Positions 26,311-35,033 of a stretch of DNA of 64,000 nt are shown in pieces. Source of the DNA: Streptomyces sp. NBC_00377 (GTDB lineage Bacteria > Actinomycetota > Actinomycetes > Streptomycetales > Streptomycetaceae). Location of the stretch: positions 4,526,001-4,590,000 of the forward strand of contig NZ_CP107958.1 of the NCBI RefSeq assembly GCF_036075115.1, written 5' to 3'. The notes beneath the pieces are model-generated. The model ran no database searches, was not told where the DNA came from, and was given only the letters and a program-made list of their open reading frames with translations. How positions within the stretch are numbered: the stretch's first letter is position 1; each line of letters starts with the position of its first letter. Both the position numbers and the translations under genes were made by a program.

Positions 26311-27822
26311 TCAGGCGACGTCGCCGACCTTCAGCTCGGGTCCGACCACCAGGGTGACGACGCCGGAAGCGGCGGAGGTGTCGGCCGTGGGCCGCAGACC
26401 GGGCAGCCGGGAGGCGAGGACGGCGGCCTGGCGGTCGAGGCCCGTCGGGTAGGTGACGGTCGTCCTGGTCACCGTCGCGGGGGCGTTTCCGGTGCTGGTC
26501 ACGGTGTAGCCGGCGGCCTTCAGCCTCTCGGCGACGGCGGCGGCCCGCCCGGAGACCCCGGTGCCGTTGAGGACCTGGACACGCACGCTGGAGGCGTACA
26601 CCAGGTTCTTCTTGGCCGCCTCCAACTGCGGCTTGGTGACCTCCTTGTCCTTGGCCAGGGAGGTGAACAGGTCGGCGGCCTGCGGGTACTGCCAGACGAT
26701 GTTGGCCTTGTCGGTGGGCTGGTCGGCCTCACGCCCGTAGTTGGGCACGGTCAGGAAGCTCAGACGGTCGCTCGGTATCCCCTTGAGCTCGTTGGCCAGC
26801 CCGTACAGCGGCTGGATACCGGCCATGTCGGGGTCGGTGGTGAGGGACTTGGTGATCGACTGGAGGAAGCCGTACATGGCGTCGGGGCTCGTGAGCTTGG
26901 ACTTGGCCTTCTTGGCCAGCGCGTCCATGAACTCCTGCTGGCGTCCGATGCGTCCGATGTCGGAGCCGTCGCCCACGCTGTAGCGGGTGCGGACGTAGCC
27001 GAGCGCCTTCTCGCCCTTGACGGTCTGGCAGCCCGCCTCCAGGTCCAGGTGGGCCTTCTCGTCGTGGATGGCCTGCTTCGGGCAGACCTCGATGCCCTCC
27101 AGCGCGTCGACCATGCCCTTGAAGCCGGAGAAGTCGACCGACATGAAGTGGTCGATGCGCAGCCCGGTGTTGGCCTCGACGGTCTTGATGCTGCACGCGG
27201 CGGCCTCGGCGACCTTGCCGTTGCTGCCGCCGAGCGCGAACGCCTCGTTGATCTTGAAGTGGTGGGGGGAGGACGAGCTGCCGTCCCCCTTCTCACAACT
27301 GGGTATCTCCACCCACGAGTCGCGGGGGAAGGAGACGACCGAGGCCCATTCACGGTCCGCCGGTATGTGCAGCACCATCAGCGTGTCGGACTGCATGGTG
27401 GTCAGGTCCTTGCCGTACTTGGCGTTGGCGCCGTCACGGCTGTCGGACCCGACGATCATGATGTTCTTGGAGCCCGGGCTGAGGTTCTCGGGCCGGTCGC
27501 CGCCCAGCTTGTCGTCCACCTCGGCGGAGTTGATGTTGTTGTTGAGGTCGTTGTAGACCCAGGCTCCGACCCCGCCGATCCCCAGGACGACCAGGGACGT
27601 CACGCCCGCGCCCCACGCCAGGATCCGCCCGCGTCGGGTGAGCCGCGTCCTGCCGGGACCGCCCGGCCTGCCGCCGGGACCGCCCGGCCCGTTCCTGCTG
27701 CCTCGGCCGGCCGCCTCCTGCGGAGTACGCCCGCGCCTCCTCGTTCCGCTCACCGGCGCTCGCTCCTCCGCTTCGGCTGTCTTCACCCCGTACACCGTGC
27801 TCGGATCGCCGGCGTTGGTCAC
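26311..27822 (-). CDS. LytR-CpsA-Psr (LCP) family cell-wall glycopolymer ligase
   Basis: The 503-residue protein has a basic, Gly/Arg-rich cytoplasmic tail, one transmembrane helix at about 67-90, the LCP catalytic domain at about 130-290 and a LytR_C domain at about 410-500 (VRVQVLNGTGVSGRAAAVAE). Conserved LCP elements include NIMIVGSDSRDG, SDTLMVLHIPAD, SFPRDSWVEIP, DHFMSVDFSGFKGMVDALEG and LGYVRTRYSVGDGSDIGRIG. The Arg and Asp residues in these bind the lipid pyrophosphate and Mg. LCP enzymes attach teichoic acids or other glycopolymers to peptidoglycan outside the membrane. The start is a GTG. It is followed on the same strand by the unusual tRNA-Gly. Confidence 0.95.
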   Translation of the reverse strand: MTNAGDPSTVYGVKTAEAEERAPVSGTRRRGRTPQEAAGRGSRNGPGGPGGRPGGPGRTRLTRRGRILAWGAGVTSLVVLGIGGVGAWVYNDLNNNINSAEVDDKLGGDRPENLSPGSKNIMIVGSDSRDGANAKYGKDLTTMQSDTLMVLHIPADREWASVVSFPRDSWVEIPSCEKGDGSSSSPHHFKINEAFALGGSNGKVAEAAACSIKTVEANTGLRIDHFMSVDFSGFKGMVDALEGIEVCPKQAIHDEKAHLDLEAGCQTVKGEKALGYVRTRYSVGDGSDIGRIGRQQEFMDALAKKAKSKLTSPDAMYGFLQSITKSLTTDPDMAGIQPLYGLANELKGIPSDRLSFLTVPNYGREADQPTDKANIVWQYPQAADLFTSLAKDKEVTKPQLEAAKKNLVYASSVRVQVLNGTGVSGRAAAVAERLKAAGYTVTSTGNAPATVTRTTVTYPTGLDRQAAVLASRLPGLRPTADTSAASGVVTLVVGPELKVGDVA

Positions 27823-28031
27823 CGCCGAACGTCGGAACCCTACACGCGTGCAGGAATACGTCCGAAAAGCACAGACGACTCAGGAGACTCCCGGAGCCGC
27901 CCGGGGGTTGCCCCCGCCGGACCGGGGCGGTGACCGCCGCGGGGGTGCCCTGCGTCCCCGCGGACATGCCACCGCGGGGACGCCGGGATCGGATGGACGG
28001 GTGGACGGATCAGCGCGCGATCAGGGCGCGA

Positions 28032-29780
28032 TCAGGGCGCGTTGACCAGGTCGACCGGCGGGACCGACACCGTGCGGGCACCCACGGTGCCGCCCAGGAC
28101 GACCTTGCGCAGGGAGACGTTGTTCTTGGTGTTCGTCTCCTGGAGACGGTTCGCCGGGTTGGCGATGACCTGGATGTAGTAGGTGCCGTTCGGCAGGTCG
28201 GTGATGTCGAAGGACTGGCCGGGACGGTACTGGGTGTACGTGTCGCCGGAGCCGACGTCGAGGACCTCGCGCACGGAGATGGAGTTCTGCTGACCGCAGG
28301 CCGTCGACAGATCGGTGTTGTTCGGGTGCCAGTTGGCGTTCTTCACCGTGTAGTCGATGGCGTCGGTGTTGGCGAGGCAGAACGCCTCCTTGCCGCTCTT
28401 CACGATCTCGTGCTGGTCGGCGGCGAGGAGCCGGTAACTGGCGAAGTCGGTGAAGTGCCAGTGCTCGTGGCCGACGCGCGGGTCCCATTCCATGGTGCCC
28501 GCGGGGGCGTAGCCGACCTGCTTGCCCTTGGCGTCGTAGAAGTACTGGTACGAGTCCATGAGGTCCGCGCCCGGCTTGCGGAAGCCGTCCACGACGAGCG
28601 GCGCGGGGCCGGCGTTCCAGACGTTGGCGCTGAAGGCGAGGTAGTCCTTGCCGGCCGCGTCGCCGTCCTCGCCGTCGGTGACCGCGATGTCCCAGGCCGG
28701 CAGCGAACGCAGGTCGGGCTTGGGCACGTTGGCGGGGGCGCCCGCGCGCCCCGCGGGCCGCTTGGCGGCGGCCTTCAGCGCGGGCGCGACACGCGAGCCG
28801 TCGGTGTGTCCGGCGGCGTCGCCCAGGTGATGGGCGAGACCGCGGGCCTCCAGGGCGTGCGAGAGCGCGGAGGGCGTGGGGGCGTCGGCGCCGCGGGGCC
28901 CGTAGTGATGCCCACCCGCCATCCCTGCCATGCCGTCCATGCCGTCCATGCCGTCCATGCCCGCCATGCCGGCCATGTCGTGGGACGCGCCATGACTGCC
29001 CCCGGTGTGCGCGCCGTGCGCACCACGGGCGGTGAGCCCGGCTCCGCCACCCCCGCCTTCGCCGCCGTCACTGATCTCCCGGACGGTCAGCTTGATGGTC
29101 GGCCGGTCGTCGGGGATGCCGAACAGGTCCCGGTACTTCTTGGCCACCGCCACCTTGACGGTGTACTCGCCCGCGGCCAGATCGACGGGCTTGTCGTAGC
29201 CGAAGGCGGAGGTGTTGGCCGCCCAGCCCTTCTCGACGCCCCATACCGAGCCGAGCGTGAAGGGGTTGGTGGAGCAGCTCTCGGGATAGTGCGAGGTGGC
29301 CGGGGCGTCCGGGCGCAGCCGCCCGGAGGCGTTGTTCGGGCAGAAGCCGCTCTTGATCTTCTGCACCTCCGCCCCGGCCGCGTTCTTGATGGAGACCTCC
29401 AGGAAGTCCGTGAGCCCCCCGAAGTCCTTCACGAGCCCGGCGGGCAGGGCCTTCGTCTTCACCTTCGACCCGTCGCGCAGGATCTGCTGGGCGACGATCG
29501 GGTCCTTGTACGACTTGCGGGTCACCTTGAGCTCCAGCGGAGCGTTGTCGGCGGTGACATACGTACCGAGGTCGAGATAGACCCCGGCTTCCCCCGAGTA
29601 CCGGTCGGCGATCACGGTCTTCGACGCGGCGACGAGCTTGAGCTTCGGCGTCCCGGGCGTGCTCGCCGGCGCCGCGCCGGCGCCGGGTGCGGACCCGGCG
29701 ACGGCGGCCACGACGGTGAGCGCGGCCCCGGCGGCGAACGCCGTGCGCCTGAGGCCCTTGCGGTTCTGCGGTCTGGTCAT
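28032..29780 (-). CDS. Secreted lysyl oxidase-like copper protein
   Basis: The 582-residue protein starts with a signal peptide (RRTAFAAGAALTVVAAVAGS, cleaved near GAGAA). The C-terminal third carries the lysyl oxidase copper site (WDPRVGHEHWHFTDFASYRL) and further signatures (DLMDSYQYFYDAKGKQVGY, CLANTDAIDYTVKN). A Met/Gly/Asp-rich run (MAGMDGMDGMDGMAGMAGGH, about residues 270-290), encoded by a tandem repeat near 28926-28977, and nearby HHYG look like a copper-loading motif. It would oxidise amines or lysyl side chains in the cell wall or on secreted proteins. The ATG at 29780 has GAGGAA 5 bases upstream; longer starts would bury the signal peptide. Confidence 0.85.
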   Translation of the reverse strand: MTRPQNRKGLRRTAFAAGAALTVVAAVAGSAPGAGAAPASTPGTPKLKLVAASKTVIADRYSGEAGVYLDLGTYVTADNAPLELKVTRKSYKDPIVAQQILRDGSKVKTKALPAGLVKDFGGLTDFLEVSIKNAAGAEVQKIKSGFCPNNASGRLRPDAPATSHYPESCSTNPFTLGSVWGVEKGWAANTSAFGYDKPVDLAAGEYTVKVAVAKKYRDLFGIPDDRPTIKLTVREISDGGEGGGGGAGLTARGAHGAHTGGSHGASHDMAGMAGMDGMDGMDGMAGMAGGHHYGPRGADAPTPSALSHALEARGLAHHLGDAAGHTDGSRVAPALKAAAKRPAGRAGAPANVPKPDLRSLPAWDIAVTDGEDGDAAGKDYLAFSANVWNAGPAPLVVDGFRKPGADLMDSYQYFYDAKGKQVGYAPAGTMEWDPRVGHEHWHFTDFASYRLLAADQHEIVKSGKEAFCLANTDAIDYTVKNANWHPNNTDLSTACGQQNSISVREVLDVGSGDTYTQYRPGQSFDITDLPNGTYYIQVIANPANRLQETNTKNNVSLRKVVLGGTVGARTVSVPPVDLVNAP

Positions 29781-29957
29781 CGGTTCCTCGTCTGCGAGTG
29801 CCATGGTCAGTGGCATCGGACTGGACAGCCCACCGCCCGGCCGGGTCTGACATCCCCTCGCACCCCGGCCTGCGCTGTGAGCACCCTGTGAGACAGGCAA
29901 AGGGTGTGCCGGGGTTGCCTGCCGGGCGAGAAACCGGTCGGAGGAATTTCAGAGGCC

Positions 29958-30158
29958 CTAGCGGTTTTTGAGGTGGCACCAGAAGTCCCGGAGCATCCGC
30001 TTGTCGAAGTCGGTGATCCGGGTCGCGCTGCCCCCTTTCCTCAGGAAGCAGCACTGGCCGGCCGGGGTCCAGTCGTAGAAGTCGCCGAGGCCGAAGGTGT
30101 GGATGCTGTGGACCCCGTGGTCGTGTTCATGGTGCGCGGGCCCCGTCCCTGATCCCAT
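29958..30158 (-). CDS. Small His-rich hypothetical protein
   Basis: The 66-residue protein has normal, non-shadow composition: an N-terminal HHEHDHGVHSIH stretch suited to metal binding, then FGLGDFYDWTPAGQCCFLRK with a CC pair and a charged tail ending in RDFWCHLKNR. I do not recognise a family. The ATG at 30158 follows AGGAGG closely; ATG codons at 30230 and 30233 would extend it by 25 residues. It is divergent from the GH26 gene and lies just upstream of, and on the same strand as, the lysyl oxidase-like gene, so a metal-related link is possible. Confidence 0.6.
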   Translation of the reverse strand: MGSGTGPAHHEHDHGVHSIHTFGLGDFYDWTPAGQCCFLRKGGSATRITDFDKRMLRDFWCHLKNR

Positions 30159-30233
30159 GCCCTCCTGCCCTGTCCCCGATACGGATGGTTCCGTGGCGAT
30201 TTCGGTGTGCAGGCGAGGATGGAAGGTCATCAT

Positions 30234-31313
30234 GTGCCGATGCTTCTGCCGGTGTTTCGTCCTTTTCGTGCCGTGTCCGGGTCTCCGGGTGTCCGGCGCG
30301 GTCTTCGGCCGCCCCGTTCGGCCCTGGCCCCTCTCCTCGCCGCTCTCGTTCTCCTTGCCGGGCCGGCGAGTGTGACCGTCGGGGAACAGACGCGGGCCGG
30401 GGTCTCCGGTGTCTCCGAAGACAAGGGGGCCGGTCCGGCGCCGCCCGGGCCCTTCGGGGCCTATGTCGGATACGGCCCCGTCGGCATCCAGCGGATCGCG
30501 GAGATCGACAGGTGGCTGGGACCGGCCACGCCGCGGGTCGGTCACGCCTATCTGGCCGGGACCCGGTGGGGATACATCGAGGGAGCGGCCGGCGACCTCG
30601 AGCACTGGGCGAAGTGGCGGAGGGCCCGCGCCGACCGTCTGTTCGTGCTCAACGTGCCGATGCTGGACCGTGCGGAGGCGCATCTGCCCGATTCCGATGT
30701 GCGGAGCGAACTGCGCAAGGGTGCGGACGGCGCGTACGACGAGCACTTCCGGAAGCTGGCCCGGCGGCTGGTCTCGCTGAGGGTGCCGGACACGGTGCTC
30801 GTGGTCGGCTGGGAGATGAACGGGATCACCTACACCCATCGGTGCGGGCCCGATCCGGCTGCCTGGAAGGCGTACTGGGTGCGGATCGTGAAGGTCATGC
30901 GGTCCGTGGGCGGGCAGCGGTTCCGGTTCGAGTTCGCACCGAACCGGGGGCGTGACGCCATCCCGTGGACCGAGTGCTATCCCGGCGACCGGTACGTGGA
31001 CGTCGTCGGCATGGACGCCTACGACCAGCCCCACGGCATGTCCTTCGAGGAGCAGGTCGGCGAGCCGTACGGTCTCGCCGCGCATGTGCGGTTCGCGCGG
31101 GCGCACGGCAAGCCGTTCTCGTATCCCGAGTGGGGGCTGTTCCGCAACGGCGACAACCCGAAGTACGTGCGCTCCATGCTGACCTGGTTCGCCCAGCACC
31201 GGCCGCTGTACCAGACCATCAGCGACTACTGTCCGCACGGCGTGTGGCGGTGCCCGGACAATCCACGGTCGTCGGCCGTCTACCGGTCGCTGGTCGGGGG
31301 GCCGTTCGGCTGA
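30234..31313 (+). CDS. Secreted GH26-like glycoside hydrolase
   Basis: The 359-residue protein has an N-terminal hydrophobic segment (LAPLLAALVLLAGPASV) and a GH26/beta-mannanase-like barrel. Catalytic candidates are the acid/base Glu in VVGWEMNG and the nucleophile Glu in YPEWGLFRNGDN. Other family features are FRFEFAPNRGRDAIPW and YVDVVGMDAYDQP. It probably cleaves a mannan or other beta-glycan outside the cell. The GTG at 30234 has GGAAGG at 7 bases and is chosen over GTG 30207, ATG 30219 and ATG 30240. It shares a short intergenic region with the small His-rich protein gene on the other strand. Confidence 0.8.
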   Translation: MPMLLPVFRPFRAVSGSPGVRRGLRPPRSALAPLLAALVLLAGPASVTVGEQTRAGVSGVSEDKGAGPAPPGPFGAYVGYGPVGIQRIAEIDRWLGPATPRVGHAYLAGTRWGYIEGAAGDLEHWAKWRRARADRLFVLNVPMLDRAEAHLPDSDVRSELRKGADGAYDEHFRKLARRLVSLRVPDTVLVVGWEMNGITYTHRCGPDPAAWKAYWVRIVKVMRSVGGQRFRFEFAPNRGRDAIPWTECYPGDRYVDVVGMDAYDQPHGMSFEEQVGEPYGLAAHVRFARAHGKPFSYPEWGLFRNGDNPKYVRSMLTWFAQHRPLYQTISDYCPHGVWRCPDNPRSSAVYRSLVGGPFG

Positions 31314-31375
31314 ACCCGGCCGCCACGCGGGCCGGGTGCCGCACCTGGCCACCTCGCCGGTCCGATGATCCCAAG

Positions 31376-32242
31376 ATGGGACGAGAACACCAGGCCCGTC
31401 TCGCACGAACGCGAGCGCGGGCGCGAAGGCGAACACTGCCGCGGGCCCGGGCGCGGGCCCGCTTGCGTACCGTGACCGGGTCCGCGACCGGCGCCGCCCT
31501 GATCGCCCTTCTGCTGCTCGCGCTCACCGCCGTGCCCGCGGGCGCCGGGAGCGACGGGTTCCGCAGGGAGGCCGCAAGGGCCGTCCACGCGCACGAGAGG
31601 GCTCGCGCGCGGGTCGACCGGCTACGCGAGGCGGACGCCCCCGCCACGATGGTGAGGGCCGCAGAACGCCGCCGTAAGGCCGTGCGCGCCGAGCTGTGGG
31701 ACCTGTTGTGGGCGATCGGGAGGAACGCCGGCGATCCGGTCGCCGTGGACCCCTACGGACGGGACGGCCACTGTCCGTTCGGCGACCGGAGCCACTCGCC
31801 CGAGCGGCGCGCCCGCCACTGGACCGTCCCGACCCGCCACTACTGGCTGTCCGCGGGCTACGCCGCCAAGGGCTCCCGCTGGGCCCACCGGCACACCGGC
31901 CAGGACTTCGCCGTGGGCTCCGGCTCCCCCGTGTACGCCGTCGGCGCCGGCACCGTCCGCGCCACGACCTGCGGCGACGGCTTCGGCAACCAGATCGTGA
32001 TCCGCCACCGTGACGGCTACTTCACGCAGTACGCCCATCTGTCACGCATCGACGTGCGCAAGGGCGGCCGGGTGAAGGCCGGCCAGCGCATCGGCCTCTC
32101 CGGCGCGACCGGCAACGTCACCGGCCCGCATCTGCACTTCGAGGTACGGATCACGCCCTACCTCGGGTCCGCCGTGCCACCGCTGACCTGGCTGCGCCGG
32201 AAGGACGTCCGGGTCGACGAAGCATCCGCGCCGACGCAATGA
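31376..32242 (+). CDS. Secreted M23-family metallopeptidase
   Basis: The 288 residues include an extremely Arg-rich start, a signal-type hydrophobic stretch (GAALIALLLLALTAVPAGA), a charged helical linker and a LytM/M23 domain at about 165-270. The zinc motif is present as HTGQDF (H-x3-D) and HLHFE (H-x-H), with GFGNQIVIRH and YAHLSRIDVRKGGRVKAGQ between. Such enzymes cut peptidoglycan cross-bridges. A GTG at 31472 just before the signal sequence would remove the Arg-rich lead and may be the true start. Confidence 0.85.
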   Translation: MGREHQARLARTRARARRRTLPRARARARLRTVTGSATGAALIALLLLALTAVPAGAGSDGFRREAARAVHAHERARARVDRLREADAPATMVRAAERRRKAVRAELWDLLWAIGRNAGDPVAVDPYGRDGHCPFGDRSHSPERRARHWTVPTRHYWLSAGYAAKGSRWAHRHTGQDFAVGSGSPVYAVGAGTVRATTCGDGFGNQIVIRHRDGYFTQYAHLSRIDVRKGGRVKAGQRIGLSGATGNVTGPHLHFEVRITPYLGSAVPPLTWLRRKDVRVDEASAPTQ

Positions 32243-32272
32243 CCGCAAGTCCCGGACGCCCCCAGCGGGCGC

Positions 32273-32761
32273 CTATGCCTGCCGGGGGCGGTAGGCGGAC
32301 AGCGCCCAGATCACGAACACGTCGATGGCGATCTGTACGACCGCCCAGACCGGTGCGTACGGCAGGAACAGGAACTGGAGGATCAGGCTCAGGGAGGCCA
32401 GCGTGATACCGCTGATCCGGGCCCATCCGGCCCACTCGCCCCCGCTGAGCAGCCCGTAGCCGGTCACCGCCGCCACGATGCCCACGATCAGCAGGACCCA
32501 GCCCCAGCCGGTGAGGTTCAGCTCGTAGACGTAGTCCCCGACTCGCGCGTAGACGTCGTCCTCGGCGATGGCGGAGATGCCCTGGAAGACGGCGAGGACA
32601 CCGCTGACGAACATGAGCACACCCGCGAAGACGACCCCGCCGGCGGCCATTCCGCCTCCCGCCGGCGGGGGTGTGGTCCGGCCGGGCGTACCGGTTCCCT
32701 GGTGGGACGGGTCCCACACGCGGGGCCCGGGTGAGGGTCGGGAGTGCGGCTGGTCGCTCAT
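32273..32761 (-). CDS. DUF7144-type four-helix membrane protein
   Basis: The 162-residue protein has a Pro-rich soluble N-terminus and four hydrophobic helices (AAGGVVFAGVLMFVSGVLAV, WGWVLLIVGIVAAVTGYGLL, ISGITLASLSLILQFLFLPY, VVQIAIDVFVIWAL). The sequence GVLAVFQGISAIAEDDVYAR is typical of this abundant actinobacterial membrane family of unknown function. The ATG at 32761 follows GGGGTGG. It is convergent with the peptidase gene and divergent from the lipoprotein gene. Confidence 0.8.
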   Translation of the reverse strand: MSDQPHSRPSPGPRVWDPSHQGTGTPGRTTPPPAGGGMAAGGVVFAGVLMFVSGVLAVFQGISAIAEDDVYARVGDYVYELNLTGWGWVLLIVGIVAAVTGYGLLSGGEWAGWARISGITLASLSLILQFLFLPYAPVWAVVQIAIDVFVIWALSAYRPRQA

Positions 32762-32934
32762 GGCGCCACCCCGTCTCTGTGTCGGCGAGTGTCCTTCTCC
32801 GTGCTCCACCGACCCTCCGTCCGGCCGGGGGCCGCCACCACGGGGGTGCGCCGTTCGGGTGACCCGGCATGCGGACGGCCGGGACCGCCCCTTCACTGGA
32901 GGAAGGCCCGCGGACCCTCAGAAGGAGACATCAG

Positions 32935-33477
32935 ATGCGACGCACCAAGGGCGTGCTGCTGACGGCGGCGGCGATCTGCTGCGCCACCGCTCTCACCGGC
33001 TGCTCGGACGACAACACCCCTTCGTCCGTCTCGTCCGCGGCCAGCAAGGCCGCCTCGGCGGCGGAGTCCCTGGGCAGGGAGGCCACCGCGGCCGCGTCCT
33101 CGATCGCCTCGGGTCTGGCCTCCGATCTCGCCTCCGACGCGTCCTCGGCGCTGGCGTCGGCGACGGCGGAGGCGAGCCGCGAGCTGGGCGAGATCAAGGA
33201 CGGCGCGGATGTGAAGTCCGACGTGAAGCTCGGCAAACCGGGCACGGACCAGGACGGACGTACCACCGTCGAGGTCACCGTCTCCAACACCGCCGACGGG
33301 ACGAAGTCCTTCGCCGTCCAGGTCGACTTCAAGGGCTCAGACGGCAACCGGCTCGACACGGTGGTCGTCACCGTGTCGGACGTGGCGGCGGGGAAGACGG
33401 GCACGCAGACGGCCCGCAGCCACCGCACCCTGTCCGGCGAGGTGAAGGCGGAGGTGGCCCGGGCGGTGCGCTACTGA
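32935..33477 (+). CDS. Secreted lipoprotein with FxLYD-like beta domain
   Basis: The 180-residue protein begins with a lipoprotein signal (RRTKGVLLTAAAICCATA followed by LTGC lipobox). An Ala/Ser-rich helical stretch (SAASKAASAAESLGREATAA) precedes a beta-sandwich segment TVEVTVSNTADGTKSFAVQV and VVVTVSDVAAGKTGTQTA. That segment resembles the FxLYD/DUF4352 type used for ligand or wall contacts. GAAGGAGA lies 6 bases before the ATG. Specific function is unknown. Confidence 0.8.
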   Translation: MRRTKGVLLTAAAICCATALTGCSDDNTPSSVSSAASKAASAAESLGREATAAASSIASGLASDLASDASSALASATAEASRELGEIKDGADVKSDVKLGKPGTDQDGRTTVEVTVSNTADGTKSFAVQVDFKGSDGNRLDTVVVTVSDVAAGKTGTQTARSHRTLSGEVKAEVARAVRY

Positions 33478-33535
33478 CGCCAGCCCCTTGGCGGTCGTCC
33501 TCACCGGCATGCGACGGGCTCACGCCGTCGAGCGG

Positions 33536-34240
33536 TCAGGCCATCCAGAAGAAGACGGCCGTCATCCGCTTCTCCTCCAGCGTCGTCCCGGTGTAACCGG
33601 TCGCGCTGTGCACGAGGTTGGCGTGGTAGAGCAGCAGCCGGTTGTGCCTGTGGGGCACCCGCACGTCCTCCTCGAAGGCGTCCGGCGCGACGAACCGGGT
33701 GCCGAGGGCCTCGACGAGGTTGTTGTGCGGGGCCTGGACGACGTTGCCGCCGAGCCGCCCGCCGGGCAGTGACTGCCGGTAGAAGCTGGTACCGCAGTCC
33801 TTGGGGACCGACGGGTTGAGGTACAGGACGGCCGCGTACCGGCACAGCGCGCGCGAGTCGGAGTGCGGCCGTGGGGTGCTCTCGCCCTCCCCCACCACCT
33901 GGATGCAGTTGTGGTTGAGGGTCCCGCCGCCGGGCGTCTGCTGCACCCACAGCTTCCGCGCGCCCGTCGCCCTGCTCACCAGCCGTTCCACGCGCCCGAG
34001 TTCAGCAGGCAGGAGCCCCGGCATGGTGCGCAGTCCGGGCCAGCTCTCCGAGGTGTACGGGTAGCCCTCGACCCAGTCGTCCTTGGCGAGGCAGCGTTCG
34101 CGGATCGCGGCGATGTCGGCGTCGGGGAAGACGTCGTCGATCACCCAGTAGTCGCGTCCCCGAGTGGGCTTGCGGTAGGGGAGCACGGGGAGCGTGGCGG
34201 CAGCCCTCGGGGGCCGGTGGGGCCGCTGTGGCATGGACAT
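33536..34240 (-). CDS. DUF6445 family, 2-oxoglutarate/Fe(II) oxygenase-like protein
   Basis: The 234-residue protein carries an Fe(II)/2OG-type facial triad pattern: H-x-D in STPRPHSDSRAL, a distal His in NLVHSATGY, and a downstream Arg/Lys region in EEKRMTAVFFW. The cupin core strands RYAAVLYLNPSVPKDCGTSF and NRLLLYHANLV surround it. Members of this family are found in natural-product or stress contexts, but the substrate is unknown. ATG at 34240 is used, with ATG 34234 and GTG 34294 as alternatives and no strong ribosome site. Confidence 0.75.
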   Translation of the reverse strand: MSMPQRPHRPPRAAATLPVLPYRKPTRGRDYWVIDDVFPDADIAAIRERCLAKDDWVEGYPYTSESWPGLRTMPGLLPAELGRVERLVSRATGARKLWVQQTPGGGTLNHNCIQVVGEGESTPRPHSDSRALCRYAAVLYLNPSVPKDCGTSFYRQSLPGGRLGGNVVQAPHNNLVEALGTRFVAPDAFEEDVRVPHRHNRLLLYHANLVHSATGYTGTTLEEKRMTAVFFWMA

Positions 34241-34407
34241 GCGGTGAATGTAGGCCGGAGGCGCCTCATGACTCGCCCTCCCGTTCGTCCGCACTCCTGC
34301 GCGAAGTGGTCAACGTTTCGCCGGGGCGGTCAACGGTTCACCAACAGAGGGGACCGGCCCCATCGGTTCGGATCGGCGAAGAGGTCGCCGGCGGTGGCGG
34401 CAGCTTC

Positions 34408-34932
34408 CTACGCCGCGTTCAGTTCGCACCACACCAACTTGCCCCGGTGACCCATGCGCGACAGGGGCTGCCAGTGCCAGAGGTCGGCGCAGGCCCGGAC
34501 CAGGGCCATCCCGCGCCCGCTCTCGGCGTCGGCCGGCTCCCCCGGCCCGCTCGGAAGCCCGGGCGGTTCGGGGTCCGCATCCCAGGCACCGATCTGGAGG
34601 ACGCCGTCCCGGAAACGGAGGCGCAGACAGGCGGGACCCTTGGTGTGGAGCACGGCGTTGGAGACCAGCTCCGAGGCGAGCAGCTCCGCGGTGTCGAGCA
34701 GGTGGGTCAGCCCGTGCAGCGTGAGGATCAGACGCAGGGTGCGGCGGCAGACGGTGACGGCACGGGGGTCACCGGGGATGTAGAGGGAGTACTCCCACGA
34801 GTCGGGCGCGGGGGCGGCTTCGGGCACGGGTCGGCTCCAGGGAAGTGAACGGGGTGAATGCGCGCGGTGGCATGCCTCAGCCGTCCCGGCAGGACGGAGC
34901 GGTGCACTTCCGCAGCGTGTGCGTTGCGTCAC
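34408..34932 (-). CDS. Anti-sigma-type (RsbW/HATPase) ATP-binding regulator
   Basis: The 174-residue protein shows the GHKL ATPase fold: the N box ELLASELVSNAVLH, the G1 box as GAWDADPEPPG, and the G2 box SGRGMALVRACAD. Streptomyces encodes many such short kinases that regulate sigma factors or act with XRE/DUF397 partners. It is divergent from exactly such a pair, separated by 101 bases that contain an AT-rich palindrome. The long Pro-rich N-terminus makes the GTG start uncertain. Confidence 0.85.
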   Translation of the reverse strand: MTQRTRCGSAPLRPAGTAEACHRAHSPRSLPWSRPVPEAAPAPDSWEYSLYIPGDPRAVTVCRRTLRLILTLHGLTHLLDTAELLASELVSNAVLHTKGPACLRLRFRDGVLQIGAWDADPEPPGLPSGPGEPADAESGRGMALVRACADLWHWQPLSRMGHRGKLVWCELNAA

Positions 34933-34942
34933 CGACGGTAGA

Positions 34943-34954
34943 TCTAAATTTAGA
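34943..34954. promoter_or_regulatory. AT-only palindrome in the ATPase/XRE divergent promoter
   Basis: TCTAAATTTAGA is a perfect 12-bp palindrome in otherwise very GC-rich DNA. It sits between the divergent ATPase and XRE genes and 10 bases upstream of the ATPase GTG, so it overlaps the likely -10 region of that gene. It is a strong operator candidate for the XRE protein. Confidence 0.6.
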
Positions 34955-35033
34955 GACGCGGCAAGTCGATCGCGTAATCTGACGTCGAACGAGTCGCGCC
35001 CGCAGGCGCGTTCAACCTAGGAGCGACCGAGCC

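Noticed and set aside
28926..28977. Tandem atgccgtcc repeat considered as a CRISPR-like or regulatory repeat
   Set aside because: It is within the lysyl oxidase gene and encodes the Met/Gly/Asp run in frame.
29958..31436. 492-residue minus-strand frame across the GH26 gene
   Set aside because: Only its last 66-91 codons look like a real protein; the rest is shadow of the GH26 gene.
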